Positions 49,412-58,380 of a stretch of DNA of 64,000 nt are shown piece by piece. A program made the position numbers and the translations under genes. Positions within the stretch are counted from its first letter, which is position 1; each line of letters begins with the position of its first letter. Source of the DNA: an uncultured Butyrivibrio sp. (lineage in GTDB: Bacteria; Bacillota; Clostridia; Lachnospirales; Lachnospiraceae); contig CAMENP010000010.1 in assembly GCA_945928575.1 (NCBI GenBank), positions 1-64,000 of the forward strand, in the 5' to 3' direction. A model generated the notes under the pieces. The model saw nothing but the letters and a program-made list of their open reading frames with translations. It searched no databases and was not told the origin of the DNA.

Positions 49412-49950
49412 TGAATTTACCTAATAAGCTTACTTTATTCAGAGTTGTATTAATACCGTTTTTCTTGTTTTTTCTGTTGACTGATTTTTGCGGAACAGCG
49501 GGAAAATTCATAGCACTCGGCATATTTGCGGTGGCGAGCCTTACGGATATGCTTGACGGTAAGATTGCCAGAAAATACAATCTCATTACCAACTTTGGCA
49601 AATTTATGGATCCGATAGCGGATAAGCTGCTTGTAAGCTCGGCATTTATTGCATTTGTACAGATGGATCTGCTGCCGGCGTGGATTGTAATAATTTTTAT
49701 AGCAAGGGAATTCATAATAAGCGGATTCAGACTTGTCGCATCAGATGCGGGCATAGTTCTTGCAGCCAGCTGGTGGGGAAAATTCAAAACCGCATTTCAG
49801 ATGATAATGTGTCTTTTACTTATAATCAATCTTGATTATCCGGCAGTTAATGTTATAGAACAGATATTCATATATGCATCATTGGCGCTTTCAATAATAT
49901 CACTTATAGATTATCTGGTTAAGAACCGTAAAGTAATTGCTGATATGTAA
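49411..49950 (+). CDS. pgsA: CDP-diacylglycerol-glycerol-3-phosphate 3-phosphatidyltransferase
   Basis: NLPNKLTLFRVVLIPFF; CDP-alcohol phosphotransferase motif SLTDMLDGKIARKYNLITNFGKFMDPIADK. Confidence 0.95.
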   Translation: MNLPNKLTLFRVVLIPFFLFFLLTDFCGTAGKFIALGIFAVASLTDMLDGKIARKYNLITNFGKFMDPIADKLLVSSAFIAFVQMDLLPAWIVIIFIAREFIISGFRLVASDAGIVLAASWWGKFKTAFQMIMCLLLIINLDYPAVNVIEQIFIYASLALSIISLIDYLVKNRKVIADM

Positions 49951-49963
49951 TATGGAGGATACC

Positions 49964-51238
49964 ATGACAGTAGAATTGATTTCAGTAGGAACTGAATTAT
50001 TGCTTGGCAACATAGTAAATACCAATGCGGCATATTTATCCAAAGAATGCGCCGCATTGGGATTAAGCATGTATAACCAGTGCGTTGTAGGAGATAACAC
50101 GGCAAGACTTGCGCAGGCGTATACAGAGGCACTTGACCGTTCCGATATTGTAATTCTCGGAGGTGGTCTTGGACCTACAGAGGATGACCTTACCAAAGAA
50201 ACGGTATGCGAAGTACTGGGTGTAGGTCTGACAGAAGATGCCAAGGCGCGGGATGACATGGAAAAATGGCTTACCAATCTCGGCCATGTGCCTACGGCCA
50301 ATAATTATAAGCAGGCACTTGTTCCGTCATCAACGGATGAAAACGGTGAGATCGTATGCAACAGTATAGTATTATATAACGATAACGGAACAGCGCCGGG
50401 AATAATAATAGAGAAAGACGGACATCATACAATATTGCTTCCGGGACCGCCGGATGAGATGAAACCGATGTTTGAAAAGAGCGTGAAACCTTATCTAGCA
50501 ACGCTTTCCGATAATGCCATATATTCGGTAACGATAAGAGAATGCGGAACCGGAGAAAGCAATCTTGAGACCAAATTAATCGATCTTATCGATGCGCAGT
50601 CCAATCCGACAATTGCAACATATGCCAAGACGGGATGTTGTGATATAAGAATAACGGCCCGCGGTACGGACGAAGATGATGCCAAGAATAAAGTAAAACC
50701 TGTTGTCAAAGAAATAAAAAACAGGCTGAAAGATGCGGTATACTCAACGGATGAGAATGAGAATATAGAGGATGCATTGGTAAAACTCCTCAAAAAATAT
50801 GATCTTAAAATATCGACCGCAGAGTCATGTACAGGCGGACTTGTGGCTGCAAAGCTCGTTAATGTCAGCGGTGCATCGCAGGTATTTACACATGGATTTA
50901 TTACATATTCCAACAAAGCCAAACGTAAAGTCCTCTCGGTTAACCGTGACACACTTAAGAAGTATTCGGCTGTCAGTAAAGAAGTTGCCAAGGAAATGGC
51001 CAAAGGCTGTATTATAACGGCTGATTCCGATGTGGCAATAGCGGTTACCGGATATGCCGGACCGGAAGATACCAAGGATGAGCCTAAGGGACTTGTATAT
51101 ATTTCGTGTGCGGTGGGTGATAAAGTTATTGCAGAGAAGTTTAAATTTAACGGAACCCGCGCCAAAATCCGTGAGAACGCGGCAATCAAAGCACTTAATA
51201 TGGCAAGACTTGCAATTCTTGCGGCATACAGTAAATAA
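49964..51238 (+). CDS. cinA: CinA family competence/damage-inducible protein (nicotinamide-nucleotide amidohydrolase)
   Basis: VELISVGTELLLGNIVNTNAAYLS, ILGGGLGPTEDDLTKE, TAESCTGGLVAAKLVNVSGAS. Confidence 0.95.
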   Translation: MTVELISVGTELLLGNIVNTNAAYLSKECAALGLSMYNQCVVGDNTARLAQAYTEALDRSDIVILGGGLGPTEDDLTKETVCEVLGVGLTEDAKARDDMEKWLTNLGHVPTANNYKQALVPSSTDENGEIVCNSIVLYNDNGTAPGIIIEKDGHHTILLPGPPDEMKPMFEKSVKPYLATLSDNAIYSVTIRECGTGESNLETKLIDLIDAQSNPTIATYAKTGCCDIRITARGTDEDDAKNKVKPVVKEIKNRLKDAVYSTDENENIEDALVKLLKKYDLKISTAESCTGGLVAAKLVNVSGASQVFTHGFITYSNKAKRKVLSVNRDTLKKYSAVSKEVAKEMAKGCIITADSDVAIAVTGYAGPEDTKDEPKGLVYISCAVGDKVIAEKFKFNGTRAKIRENAAIKALNMARLAILAAYSK

Positions 51239-51262
51239 CAGTTGAAAGGATGACATAGATTT

Positions 51263-52534
51263 ATGGAAAAGAAACCATTTGTAACCAAAGAAAAAATCGA
51301 AGAGATCGTACAGAAATATCCGACGCCTTTTCATATATATGATGAAAAGGGCATTCGTGAAAATGCAGCTAAAGTTAAACAGGCATTTGCATGGAATAAG
51401 GGATTCAAGGAATTTTTCGCAGTTAAGGCAACACCGAACCCATTTCTCATCAATATTTTAAGAGAATACGGATGCGGAGTTGACTGTTCATCCATGACGG
51501 AACTTATGCTTTCACATGCGATAGGATGTAAAGGTGAAGATATTATGTTTTCATCCAATGATACCCCGGCGGAAGAATTTAAGTATGCAAGGGAAATTGG
51601 CGCAACAATTAACCTTGATGATTTTACGCATATTGATTTTCTGGAGAAAGTGGCAGGAATTCCTGAGACAATAAGCTGCCGTTTTAATCCGGGCGGATAT
51701 TTCTCAATTGCCAACTCAATCATGGATAATCCCGGTGATGCCAAATACGGATTCACCAAAGACCAGATTATAGAAGGATTTAAGATACTTAAAACCAAGG
51801 GCGCAAAGAGATTTGGTATACATGCATTCCTTGCAAGTAACACGGTTACCAATGATTATTATCCGGAACTTGCCAGAATTCTTTTTGAACTTGCGGTTGA
51901 AATCAGGGATAAAACAGGATGTGACATCAAGTTCATAAACCTTTCCGGAGGTGTGGGAATTCCTTATAAACCCGATGCTGAGCCTAACGACATTATTGCA
52001 ATCGGAGAAGGCGTCCATAAGGTATATGATGAGGTGCTTACCGCAAACGGAATGGGAGATGTGGCTATTTATACCGAAATGGGAAGATTTATGCTCGGAC
52101 CTTACGGCGGACTTGTCACAAAGGCAACTCACGAGAAGCACACATACAAAGAGTACATCGGCGTTGATGCCTGTGCATGTAATCTTATGCGTCCGGCGAT
52201 GTATGGAGCATATCATCATATTACGGTTCTCGGCAAGGAAAATGAACCATGCGATCATAAGTATGATGTGACAGGTTCGCTTTGCGAGAACAACGATAAG
52301 TTTGCAATAGACAGGATGCTTCCGAAGATTGATATGGGAGATTACCTCTTTATACATGATACAGGAGCACATGGATTTTCAATGGGATATAATTATAACG
52401 GCAAACTTCGTTCGGCTGAGATTCTCCTCAAGGAGGACGGAAGGTATGAACTCATAAGAAGAGCCGAGACACCACAGGATTATTTCAGAACGTTTGATTG
52501 TTTTGATATTCTTGATTCAATTCTTAAGAAATAA
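51263..52534 (+). CDS. lysA: Diaminopimelate decarboxylase-like PLP-dependent decarboxylase
   Basis: TPFHIYDEKGIRENA, FFAVKATPNPFLINILREYGCGVDCSS, FINLSGGVGIPY, YTEMGRFMLGPYG. Confidence 0.85.
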   Translation: MEKKPFVTKEKIEEIVQKYPTPFHIYDEKGIRENAAKVKQAFAWNKGFKEFFAVKATPNPFLINILREYGCGVDCSSMTELMLSHAIGCKGEDIMFSSNDTPAEEFKYAREIGATINLDDFTHIDFLEKVAGIPETISCRFNPGGYFSIANSIMDNPGDAKYGFTKDQIIEGFKILKTKGAKRFGIHAFLASNTVTNDYYPELARILFELAVEIRDKTGCDIKFINLSGGVGIPYKPDAEPNDIIAIGEGVHKVYDEVLTANGMGDVAIYTEMGRFMLGPYGGLVTKATHEKHTYKEYIGVDACACNLMRPAMYGAYHHITVLGKENEPCDHKYDVTGSLCENNDKFAIDRMLPKIDMGDYLFIHDTGAHGFSMGYNYNGKLRSAEILLKEDGRYELIRRAETPQDYFRTFDCFDILDSILKK

Positions 52535-52551
52535 ACAACCGGGAGATTTGT

Positions 52552-53952
52552 ATGGCTGAGTTAATGACAGCAGTTAATGAATTGCTCAAAGGAAAAAGAG
52601 TAGAAGAAAATGCGGAAATTTATTGCGACGGCATAGCGGCATTGTACAAAAGCAGTGCATATGTCAAGTTATGTATGAATTATCATATTTTTTCGGAAGT
52701 GTACGAAGAAATTGAAGAAGATGAGAAAAAGGTTATCCAGCCTGTAGTGGCAAGAATCCAGACTTTAATGGGTAACCTTGTCGAACGCAATGATATAGAT
52801 GCAGGACTTATGGAAGAAGCGGAAAGCATAAGGGAACGACTGGTCAACGTAATGGAGATACTTACTGCGCATGCCGACCGTCTTCAGATATTTGAATATA
52901 TGCTTAACCGGATTGAGTTCAGATTCAGAAACGAACCTTTTGACAGTACATATTACAATGACGGGTTTGAACGTGATATTGAAAGGTATGTTCTGAGTGA
53001 CAGGGACAATGCTGTCATTAATATGAAAATAACCCAGATGGTAAGCCAGCTGCCAATGCGTTTGTCACAGAACCGTTTTTTTAACATACTTGAGAATTCT
53101 CTTTCCATATACAAGGGAAGTGAACGTTCGTCGCTTGATGATTTTGTATATATGATAAAGACTGCGGGAACACTTTATGAGCCGGCTAATTTTGAAGACG
53201 AATTTGATGAAATACTTTCGATTGAGAAAGAACTTTCCGGACTTGACTATGATTCGCTTGACAAACTCGGATATGAGAAGGCGAGAATGGCTTATGATAA
53301 GGTATCACTTCTTGTAGAAAGATATTCGGACGCGTGCGTTATGCTTACACAGGTTATAAATGATTTATATTCAATCATGCTTTGCGCAGGAGCGCAGACG
53401 GATGATAAGGAACAGAATGACCTTATAAGAAAAATTATAACAGCGGATTATAATATCGTTAACGGAAACGCATCAAGAAGCGGTGATGAAGAATCTTTGC
53501 TTGCCGGACTTGAAGGAGTGCAGGAGGGCATAAGCCGCAGACTTTATACACCGGATTCTACGCTTGAAGAGATAATTAATATCAATTATGATGCAATCAC
53601 AAGATCTGGGATGACAAACCGATTTGAAAAACTTAAAACCGTCAGCAGACTTCAGTCGGCAAGTACATTTGCGGTTCTTGAAGATGTTCAGGTTGATAAA
53701 GAAACAGTTGATGATGAATATGCTGCCAAAGCGGCCGGAAATCTTATAGAAGAATTCAAGAAACTTTTTGACGGCGGAAGCAGACTTAAGAGAAGAGCTG
53801 TAATGGCTTCTGTTATAGGCAGTCTTCCGGTATTCTTCAACAATTTTGATGAATTTAAAGATTATGTCCATATATCACTGATGCAATGCGGTGATGAGGC
53901 GGAAAGACAGGCAGTTCTGGCATTGGCAAAGATTTTGATATCCGGTGACTGA
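52552..53952 (+). CDS. Conserved-type hypothetical protein
   Basis: 466-aa ORF with good codon usage, SD GGGAG, co-directional and tightly spaced; no family recognised. Confidence 0.75.
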   Translation: MAELMTAVNELLKGKRVEENAEIYCDGIAALYKSSAYVKLCMNYHIFSEVYEEIEEDEKKVIQPVVARIQTLMGNLVERNDIDAGLMEEAESIRERLVNVMEILTAHADRLQIFEYMLNRIEFRFRNEPFDSTYYNDGFERDIERYVLSDRDNAVINMKITQMVSQLPMRLSQNRFFNILENSLSIYKGSERSSLDDFVYMIKTAGTLYEPANFEDEFDEILSIEKELSGLDYDSLDKLGYEKARMAYDKVSLLVERYSDACVMLTQVINDLYSIMLCAGAQTDDKEQNDLIRKIITADYNIVNGNASRSGDEESLLAGLEGVQEGISRRLYTPDSTLEEIININYDAITRSGMTNRFEKLKTVSRLQSASTFAVLEDVQVDKETVDDEYAAKAAGNLIEEFKKLFDGGSRLKRRAVMASVIGSLPVFFNNFDEFKDYVHISLMQCGDEAERQAVLALAKILISGD

Positions 53953-53953
53953 T

Positions 53954-54307
53954 ATGTATTGGTATAAGAGATTATATTTTGGCGACAATGCAATAGAAAA
54001 GTCAAAAGAAATTATGCGTTCGTTAAAGAAAAATGAGCCATGTTTTGGAATATATCTTGTTGTGATATCCAATATACAGGGAAATCTTCTGGACATACTG
54101 GAATGGCCCGAATATGTCCTGGATGGCCCGATAAGGCAGAAAGCCCGCAGATTCCGGCATCCGGACAAGGATGACAGGTGTATTGTCGGGGTGGCATCCG
54201 GGTATCAGGACGCACTTTCGCTGGTAAGACGCATAATAGATGAAGTGTATCGTGAGACCGGTGGTTTTGACATAGCCGGTTATCTGGGTGTGGAGCAGGA
54301 CAAATAA
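53954..54307 (+). CDS. Hypothetical protein
   Basis: Co-directional, overlaps adjacent genes (GTG 53945 or ATG 53954); no family recognised. Confidence 0.7.
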   Translation: MYWYKRLYFGDNAIEKSKEIMRSLKKNEPCFGIYLVVISNIQGNLLDILEWPEYVLDGPIRQKARRFRHPDKDDRCIVGVASGYQDALSLVRRIIDEVYRETGGFDIAGYLGVEQDK

Positions 54308-55218
54308 TGATTTTTGTGACTATTTTACTTACGATTCTGAAAATAACAGGGCTGGTGCTTGCGGGGATAATCGGACTTGCATTACTGCTTGTTCTTTGGA
54401 TCCTGTTATCGCCGATCCGGTATAAAGGAAGGATTAAGTACTCAGACAAGCCTGATATCAAGATCAGAGCATCATATCTGTGCCATATTGTTTCCGGGTA
54501 TTTTATTCTGGATGAGAATGGACAAAAGGCAGACTTTAAGATACTCTGGAAAAGCATGCTTAACGGAAAATCAAAGACCGGAACATCAAAGCATAAGAAG
54601 AAAACGTCAAAAGAAACTGGCGGGCATTTGATAAAACCGGAGAAAACGGCCAATCTGCACGATGTTGAAGAGCCTAAGCCGTTGATGATCACGGAAAATA
54701 TTCCGGACAATGCGGTAAAGAAACCGGAAGACAGTGATGATAAGTCGCCGGAGAATGAAGCAAAGCCTAAAAAAAGTATTTTCAAAAAGCTTAAAGATGT
54801 ATATAATAAAGTCAGGAATTTCATAAAGAGCATGTCGGAACGTGTCCGCAATGCGTTGGGCATGCGCGATAAAATTATATCTGAAATAGATGATGCCGAT
54901 AACAGGGAAGCGGTTAATTACGGACTCACGCTGCTTAAGAAAGTCCTTAAACATATACTTCCGCGCCGCCATCGTATTTATATACGGTTCGGGACCGGAG
55001 ACCCTGCATCTACAGGGCAGTATCTGGGACTTATGTATGCATTTGGAGCATGGCTTGGCCTTAATCTGGCAGTGACACCTGACTTTGATGAGAAAGTCTT
55101 TGAGTGTGATGTTCCTTTTAAAGGGCATATAAGTATTGCGGTTCTGCTTGTATGGGCGGTGAAAGCATACCGGAATAAGAAATTTATGTCATTTATTGAC
55201 AAGATACGTAACAGATAG
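54307..55218 (+). CDS. DUF2953-type membrane protein
   Basis: N-terminal TM, LLSPIRYKGRIKYSD, C-terminal FGTGDPASTGQYLGLMYAFGA...; upstream of gerW as in other sporulating Firmicutes. Confidence 0.7.
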   Translation: MIFVTILLTILKITGLVLAGIIGLALLLVLWILLSPIRYKGRIKYSDKPDIKIRASYLCHIVSGYFILDENGQKADFKILWKSMLNGKSKTGTSKHKKKTSKETGGHLIKPEKTANLHDVEEPKPLMITENIPDNAVKKPEDSDDKSPENEAKPKKSIFKKLKDVYNKVRNFIKSMSERVRNALGMRDKIISEIDDADNREAVNYGLTLLKKVLKHILPRRHRIYIRFGTGDPASTGQYLGLMYAFGAWLGLNLAVTPDFDEKVFECDVPFKGHISIAVLLVWAVKAYRNKKFMSFIDKIRNR

Positions 55219-55238
55219 AATAACAAGGAGGATATATT

Positions 55239-55628
55239 ATGGCTGATAACAAATTTGATACAACAGTTTCATCGCTTTTTAAAGGAATGGACGGATTCCT
55301 TTCAGCCAAGACTGTTGTCGGGGAACCTGTAACTGTGAACGACACAATCATTCTGCCGCTTGTTGATGTTTCATTCGGTGTTGCTGCCGGTGCTGGAAGC
55401 AATGATAACAAGAATAAAGCAGCCGGCGGAATGGGCGGTAAGATGAGTCCGAGCGCAGTTCTTGTCATTCATGACGGAATTACCAGACTTGTCAATGTTA
55501 AGAATCAGGACTCGGTAAGCAAAATTATCGATATGATACCTGACATCATTGATAAAATTAAGAGCTTTAAGGATGGAAAGAAAGATCCTGACATTGAAAA
55601 AGCGGTTGATGATGCGATAAATGAATAA
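55239..55628 (+). CDS. gerW: GerW family sporulation protein (YtfJ)
   Basis: VGEPVTVNDTIILPLVDVSFGVAAGAG...GGMGGKMSPSAVLVI. Confidence 0.9.
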   Translation: MADNKFDTTVSSLFKGMDGFLSAKTVVGEPVTVNDTIILPLVDVSFGVAAGAGSNDNKNKAAGGMGGKMSPSAVLVIHDGITRLVNVKNQDSVSKIIDMIPDIIDKIKSFKDGKKDPDIEKAVDDAINE

Positions 55629-55677
55629 GGCGGACGGCTAATCTCATATGATATACTAAAAGGTTCGGCCGGAGAGT

Positions 55678-55839
55678 ATGTTGATGAGAAGAGTAATAGG
55701 CTTTGCATTGTTTTTTATTGGCATTGGCATGATAATAGGACTTTTCATAGAAAGCGTGTTCTGGAGCGTGTGTATTATACTCGGACTGTTGATAATAGGA
55801 TATAATCTGTTTATGAGCTGTCCGCGTAAAAAACATTGA
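55678..55839 (+). CDS. Small membrane protein (53 aa)
   Basis: MLMRRVIGFALFFIGIGMIIGLFIESVFWSVCIILGLLIIGYNLFMSCPRKKH; two predicted TM helices; SD-like CGGAGAG. Below the ORF-track length cut-off. Confidence 0.7.
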   Translation: MLMRRVIGFALFFIGIGMIIGLFIESVFWSVCIILGLLIIGYNLFMSCPRKKH

Positions 55840-55885
55840 ATTTTTCGAAAATTTCATAAAAAACACATATTTTGTAAAAAAACAC

Positions 55886-55914
55886 TTGCAAAAATAACTC
55901 ATATCTGTTATCAT
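55886..55914 (+). promoter_or_regulatory. rpmB promoter
   Basis: TTGCAA (55886-55891), 17-nt spacer, TATCAT (55909-55914). Confidence 0.6.
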
Positions 55915-55966
55915 AACTTTTGTTGTGAGCCCGAATGGGGCTTAATATCTTAAAGGAGGTGCAAAC

Positions 55967-56152
55967 ATGGCTAAATGTGCTGTTTGTGATAAAGGAGCTC
56001 ACTTTGGAATTAAAGTAAGCCACTCACATAGAAGATCTAATAAAATGTGGAAATCAAATATCAAGTCTGTAAAGGTTAAGGTAAATGGCCAGGCTAAAAA
56101 GATGTATGTATGTACTTCTTGTTTAAGATCAGGCGCTGTAGAAAGAGCTTAA
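55967..56152 (+). CDS. rpmB: 50S ribosomal protein L28
   Basis: MAKCAVCDKGAHFGIKVSHSHRRSNKMWKSNIKSVKVKVNG. Confidence 0.98.
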   Translation: MAKCAVCDKGAHFGIKVSHSHRRSNKMWKSNIKSVKVKVNGQAKKMYVCTSCLRSGAVERA

Positions 56153-56168
56153 TTAAGGACAGATAGGG

Positions 56169-56199
56169 ACCGGAAGGCGACTGCCTTTCGGTTTTTTTT
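56169..56199 (+). terminator. Rho-independent terminator after rpmB
   Basis: ACCGGAAGGC GACT GCCTTTCGGT TTTTTTT. Confidence 0.9.
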
Positions 56200-56294
56200 C
56201 GTTTTGATAAACCGGACGGTTTTTATAAGTGTTGCAATTCCGGTTACAATAATGTATAATTAATTGTCAAAACTATTTATTAGGAGGGCTAAGC

Positions 56295-56654
56295 ATGAAA
56301 GGACAAATAGAGAATCAGTTTGGTGAAGTGCGAATTGACAGTGAAGTTATTGCCAAATATGCCGGCGCTGCAGCAGTTGAATGTTTCGGTATTGTCGGAA
56401 TGGCTACAATTAATATGAAAGACGGTCTGGTTAAGCTTCTTAAGAGAGAGAGCCTTACCCGCGGTGTCAATGTTACTTACGATGAGAATAATAAGCTCAT
56501 TATTGATTTCCATGTTATTGTTGCTTATGGTGTATCCGTATCAACGGTAGCTGACAATCTTGTTCATAATGTCAAATATAAAGTAGAAGAATTTACCGGT
56601 CTTAAGGTCGGAAGAATAAACGTATATGTTGAAGGCGTAAGAATTATCGATTGA
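56295..56654 (+). CDS. Asp23/Gls24 family envelope stress response protein
   Basis: AGAAAVECFGIVGMATINMKDG...VIVAYGVSVSTVADNLVHNVKYKVEEFTGLKVGRINVYVEGV. Confidence 0.92.
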   Translation: MKGQIENQFGEVRIDSEVIAKYAGAAAVECFGIVGMATINMKDGLVKLLKRESLTRGVNVTYDENNKLIIDFHVIVAYGVSVSTVADNLVHNVKYKVEEFTGLKVGRINVYVEGVRIID

Positions 56655-56695
56655 TTTGTCGGTTGCTTTGACATAGTATTAAGGAGGATTTAGAA

Positions 56696-58369
56696 GTGGC
56701 AACTACTACAATAGACGCAGAGGTTCTTAAGAAGCTTTTTCTTGCCGGTGCGGCTAATCTTGAAGCTAAGAAAGAATGGATTAATGATTTGAATGTATTC
56801 CCTGTACCGGACGGAGATACAGGTACTAATATGACATTGACAATAATGTCTGCAGCCAAAGAAGTTAATTCACTCGCTGACCCTACAATGCAGACACTTT
56901 CAAAAGCAATTTCCGGCGGTTCATTAAGAGGCGCAAGAGGTAATTCCGGAGTTATACTTTCACAGTTGCTCAGAGGATTCACCAAGGTCGTTCGTGATTA
57001 TGATGAACTCGATTCCATTATTATATCTACGGCATTCCAGAAGGCTGTTGAGACTGCATATAAGGCCGTAATGAAGCCGAAGGAAGGAACCATACTTACC
57101 GTTGCCAGAGGAATGGCAGATAAGATTCTTGATCTTTCAACAGAGATAGATGATTTGGAAGAATTACTTGATAAAGTTATCAAATACGGAGATGAGGTAC
57201 TTGAGCATACACCGGATTTGCTTCCTGTACTTAAACAGGCCGGTGTTGTGGATTCCGGCGGACAGGGTCTTATGCAGATCATGAAGGGTGCATATGATGC
57301 ACTTATGGGTAAAGAGGTTAATTACGAAGCAGTTGCAGGACAGGGCGGACCTTCCGGATCTTCTGAAGTATCTGCACAGGGACTTGAAGAGAAAGAAATC
57401 AAGTTCGGCTATTGTACTGAATTTATCGTTATGCTTGAGAAACCGTATGATGCGGCTAAGGAAGCTGAATTCAAGGCATATCTTGAGTCGATAGGTGATT
57501 CGATCGTATTGGTGTCGGATGATGAGATCGTTAAGGTGCATGTTCATACCAATCATCCGGGACTTGCATTTGAAAAAGGACTTACATTTGGTTCACTTAC
57601 CAAAATGAAAGTTGATAACATGCGCGAAGAACATCAGGAAAGAGTTATAGCCAATGCCGAGAAGGTCGCAAAGGAACAGGCTGAACAGGTCAAGAAAGAT
57701 GAGCCGAAGAAGAAATACGGATTTATATCAGTATCGGCGGGCGAAGGTTTAAGTGAGATTTTTAAAAGCCTTGGTGTTGATTATATAATCGAAGGCGGAC
57801 AGACAATGAACCCAAGTACGGAAGATATGCTGAATGCCATCGATAAGGTCAATGCGGAGAATGTATTCATTTTCCCTAATAATTCCAATATTATTCTTGC
57901 TGCCAATCAGGCACAGAGCATTGTTGATGACAAGAATATAATTGTTATTCCTACGAAAACCATTCCGCAGGGAATATCGGCGCTTATCGCGTACTCAGAA
58001 GAAGCAACTCCGGAAGAGAATACAGAAGCGATGACAGAAGAAATCACCAATGTTAAGTCCGGCTCCGTGACGTATGCCGTACGTGATACGGAAATTGATG
58101 ACAAGACCATCAAGCAGGGCGATATAATGGGTATCGGAGATAAGACAATCCTTTCTGTGGGACAGAGTATCCAGGATGTCACCAAAGATATGATTGAGCA
58201 GCTTGCGGGCGACGATGCTGAGCTTATAAGTATCTATTACGGTTCAGATGTTACCGAGGAAGATGCCAATGCACTTGCCGAAGCAGTCGAGGCCGTATAT
58301 CCGGACGTTGATGTTGAGGTAAATTACGGCGGACAGCCAATTTATTATTATATTTTATCTGTTGAGTAA
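56696..58369 (+). CDS. DAK2 domain/DegV-like protein (fatty acid kinase FakA-like)
   Basis: NDLNVFPVPDGDTGTNMTLTIMSAAKEV, SLRGARGNSGVILSQLLRGF; GTG start with AAGGAGG. Confidence 0.93.
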   Translation: MATTTIDAEVLKKLFLAGAANLEAKKEWINDLNVFPVPDGDTGTNMTLTIMSAAKEVNSLADPTMQTLSKAISGGSLRGARGNSGVILSQLLRGFTKVVRDYDELDSIIISTAFQKAVETAYKAVMKPKEGTILTVARGMADKILDLSTEIDDLEELLDKVIKYGDEVLEHTPDLLPVLKQAGVVDSGGQGLMQIMKGAYDALMGKEVNYEAVAGQGGPSGSSEVSAQGLEEKEIKFGYCTEFIVMLEKPYDAAKEAEFKAYLESIGDSIVLVSDDEIVKVHVHTNHPGLAFEKGLTFGSLTKMKVDNMREEHQERVIANAEKVAKEQAEQVKKDEPKKKYGFISVSAGEGLSEIFKSLGVDYIIEGGQTMNPSTEDMLNAIDKVNAENVFIFPNNSNIILAANQAQSIVDDKNIIVIPTKTIPQGISALIAYSEEATPEENTEAMTEEITNVKSGSVTYAVRDTEIDDKTIKQGDIMGIGDKTILSVGQSIQDVTKDMIEQLAGDDAELISIYYGSDVTEEDANALAEAVEAVYPDVDVEVNYGGQPIYYYILSVE

Positions 58370-58380
58370 TCGGGTGGATT

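Noticed and set aside
50491-51288. 265-aa minus-strand ORF
   Set aside because: Completely antisense to cinA, which has clear family motifs; shadow ORF.
51716-52372. 218-aa minus-strand ORF
   Set aside because: Antisense to the lysA-like gene; Cys/His/Ile-rich shadow translation.
55927-55943. Ribosomal-protein autoregulatory leader upstream of rpmB (AGCCCGAATGGGGCT hairpin)
   Set aside because: A short 5-bp stem alone is too little evidence to call a leader; noted only as a small hairpin.
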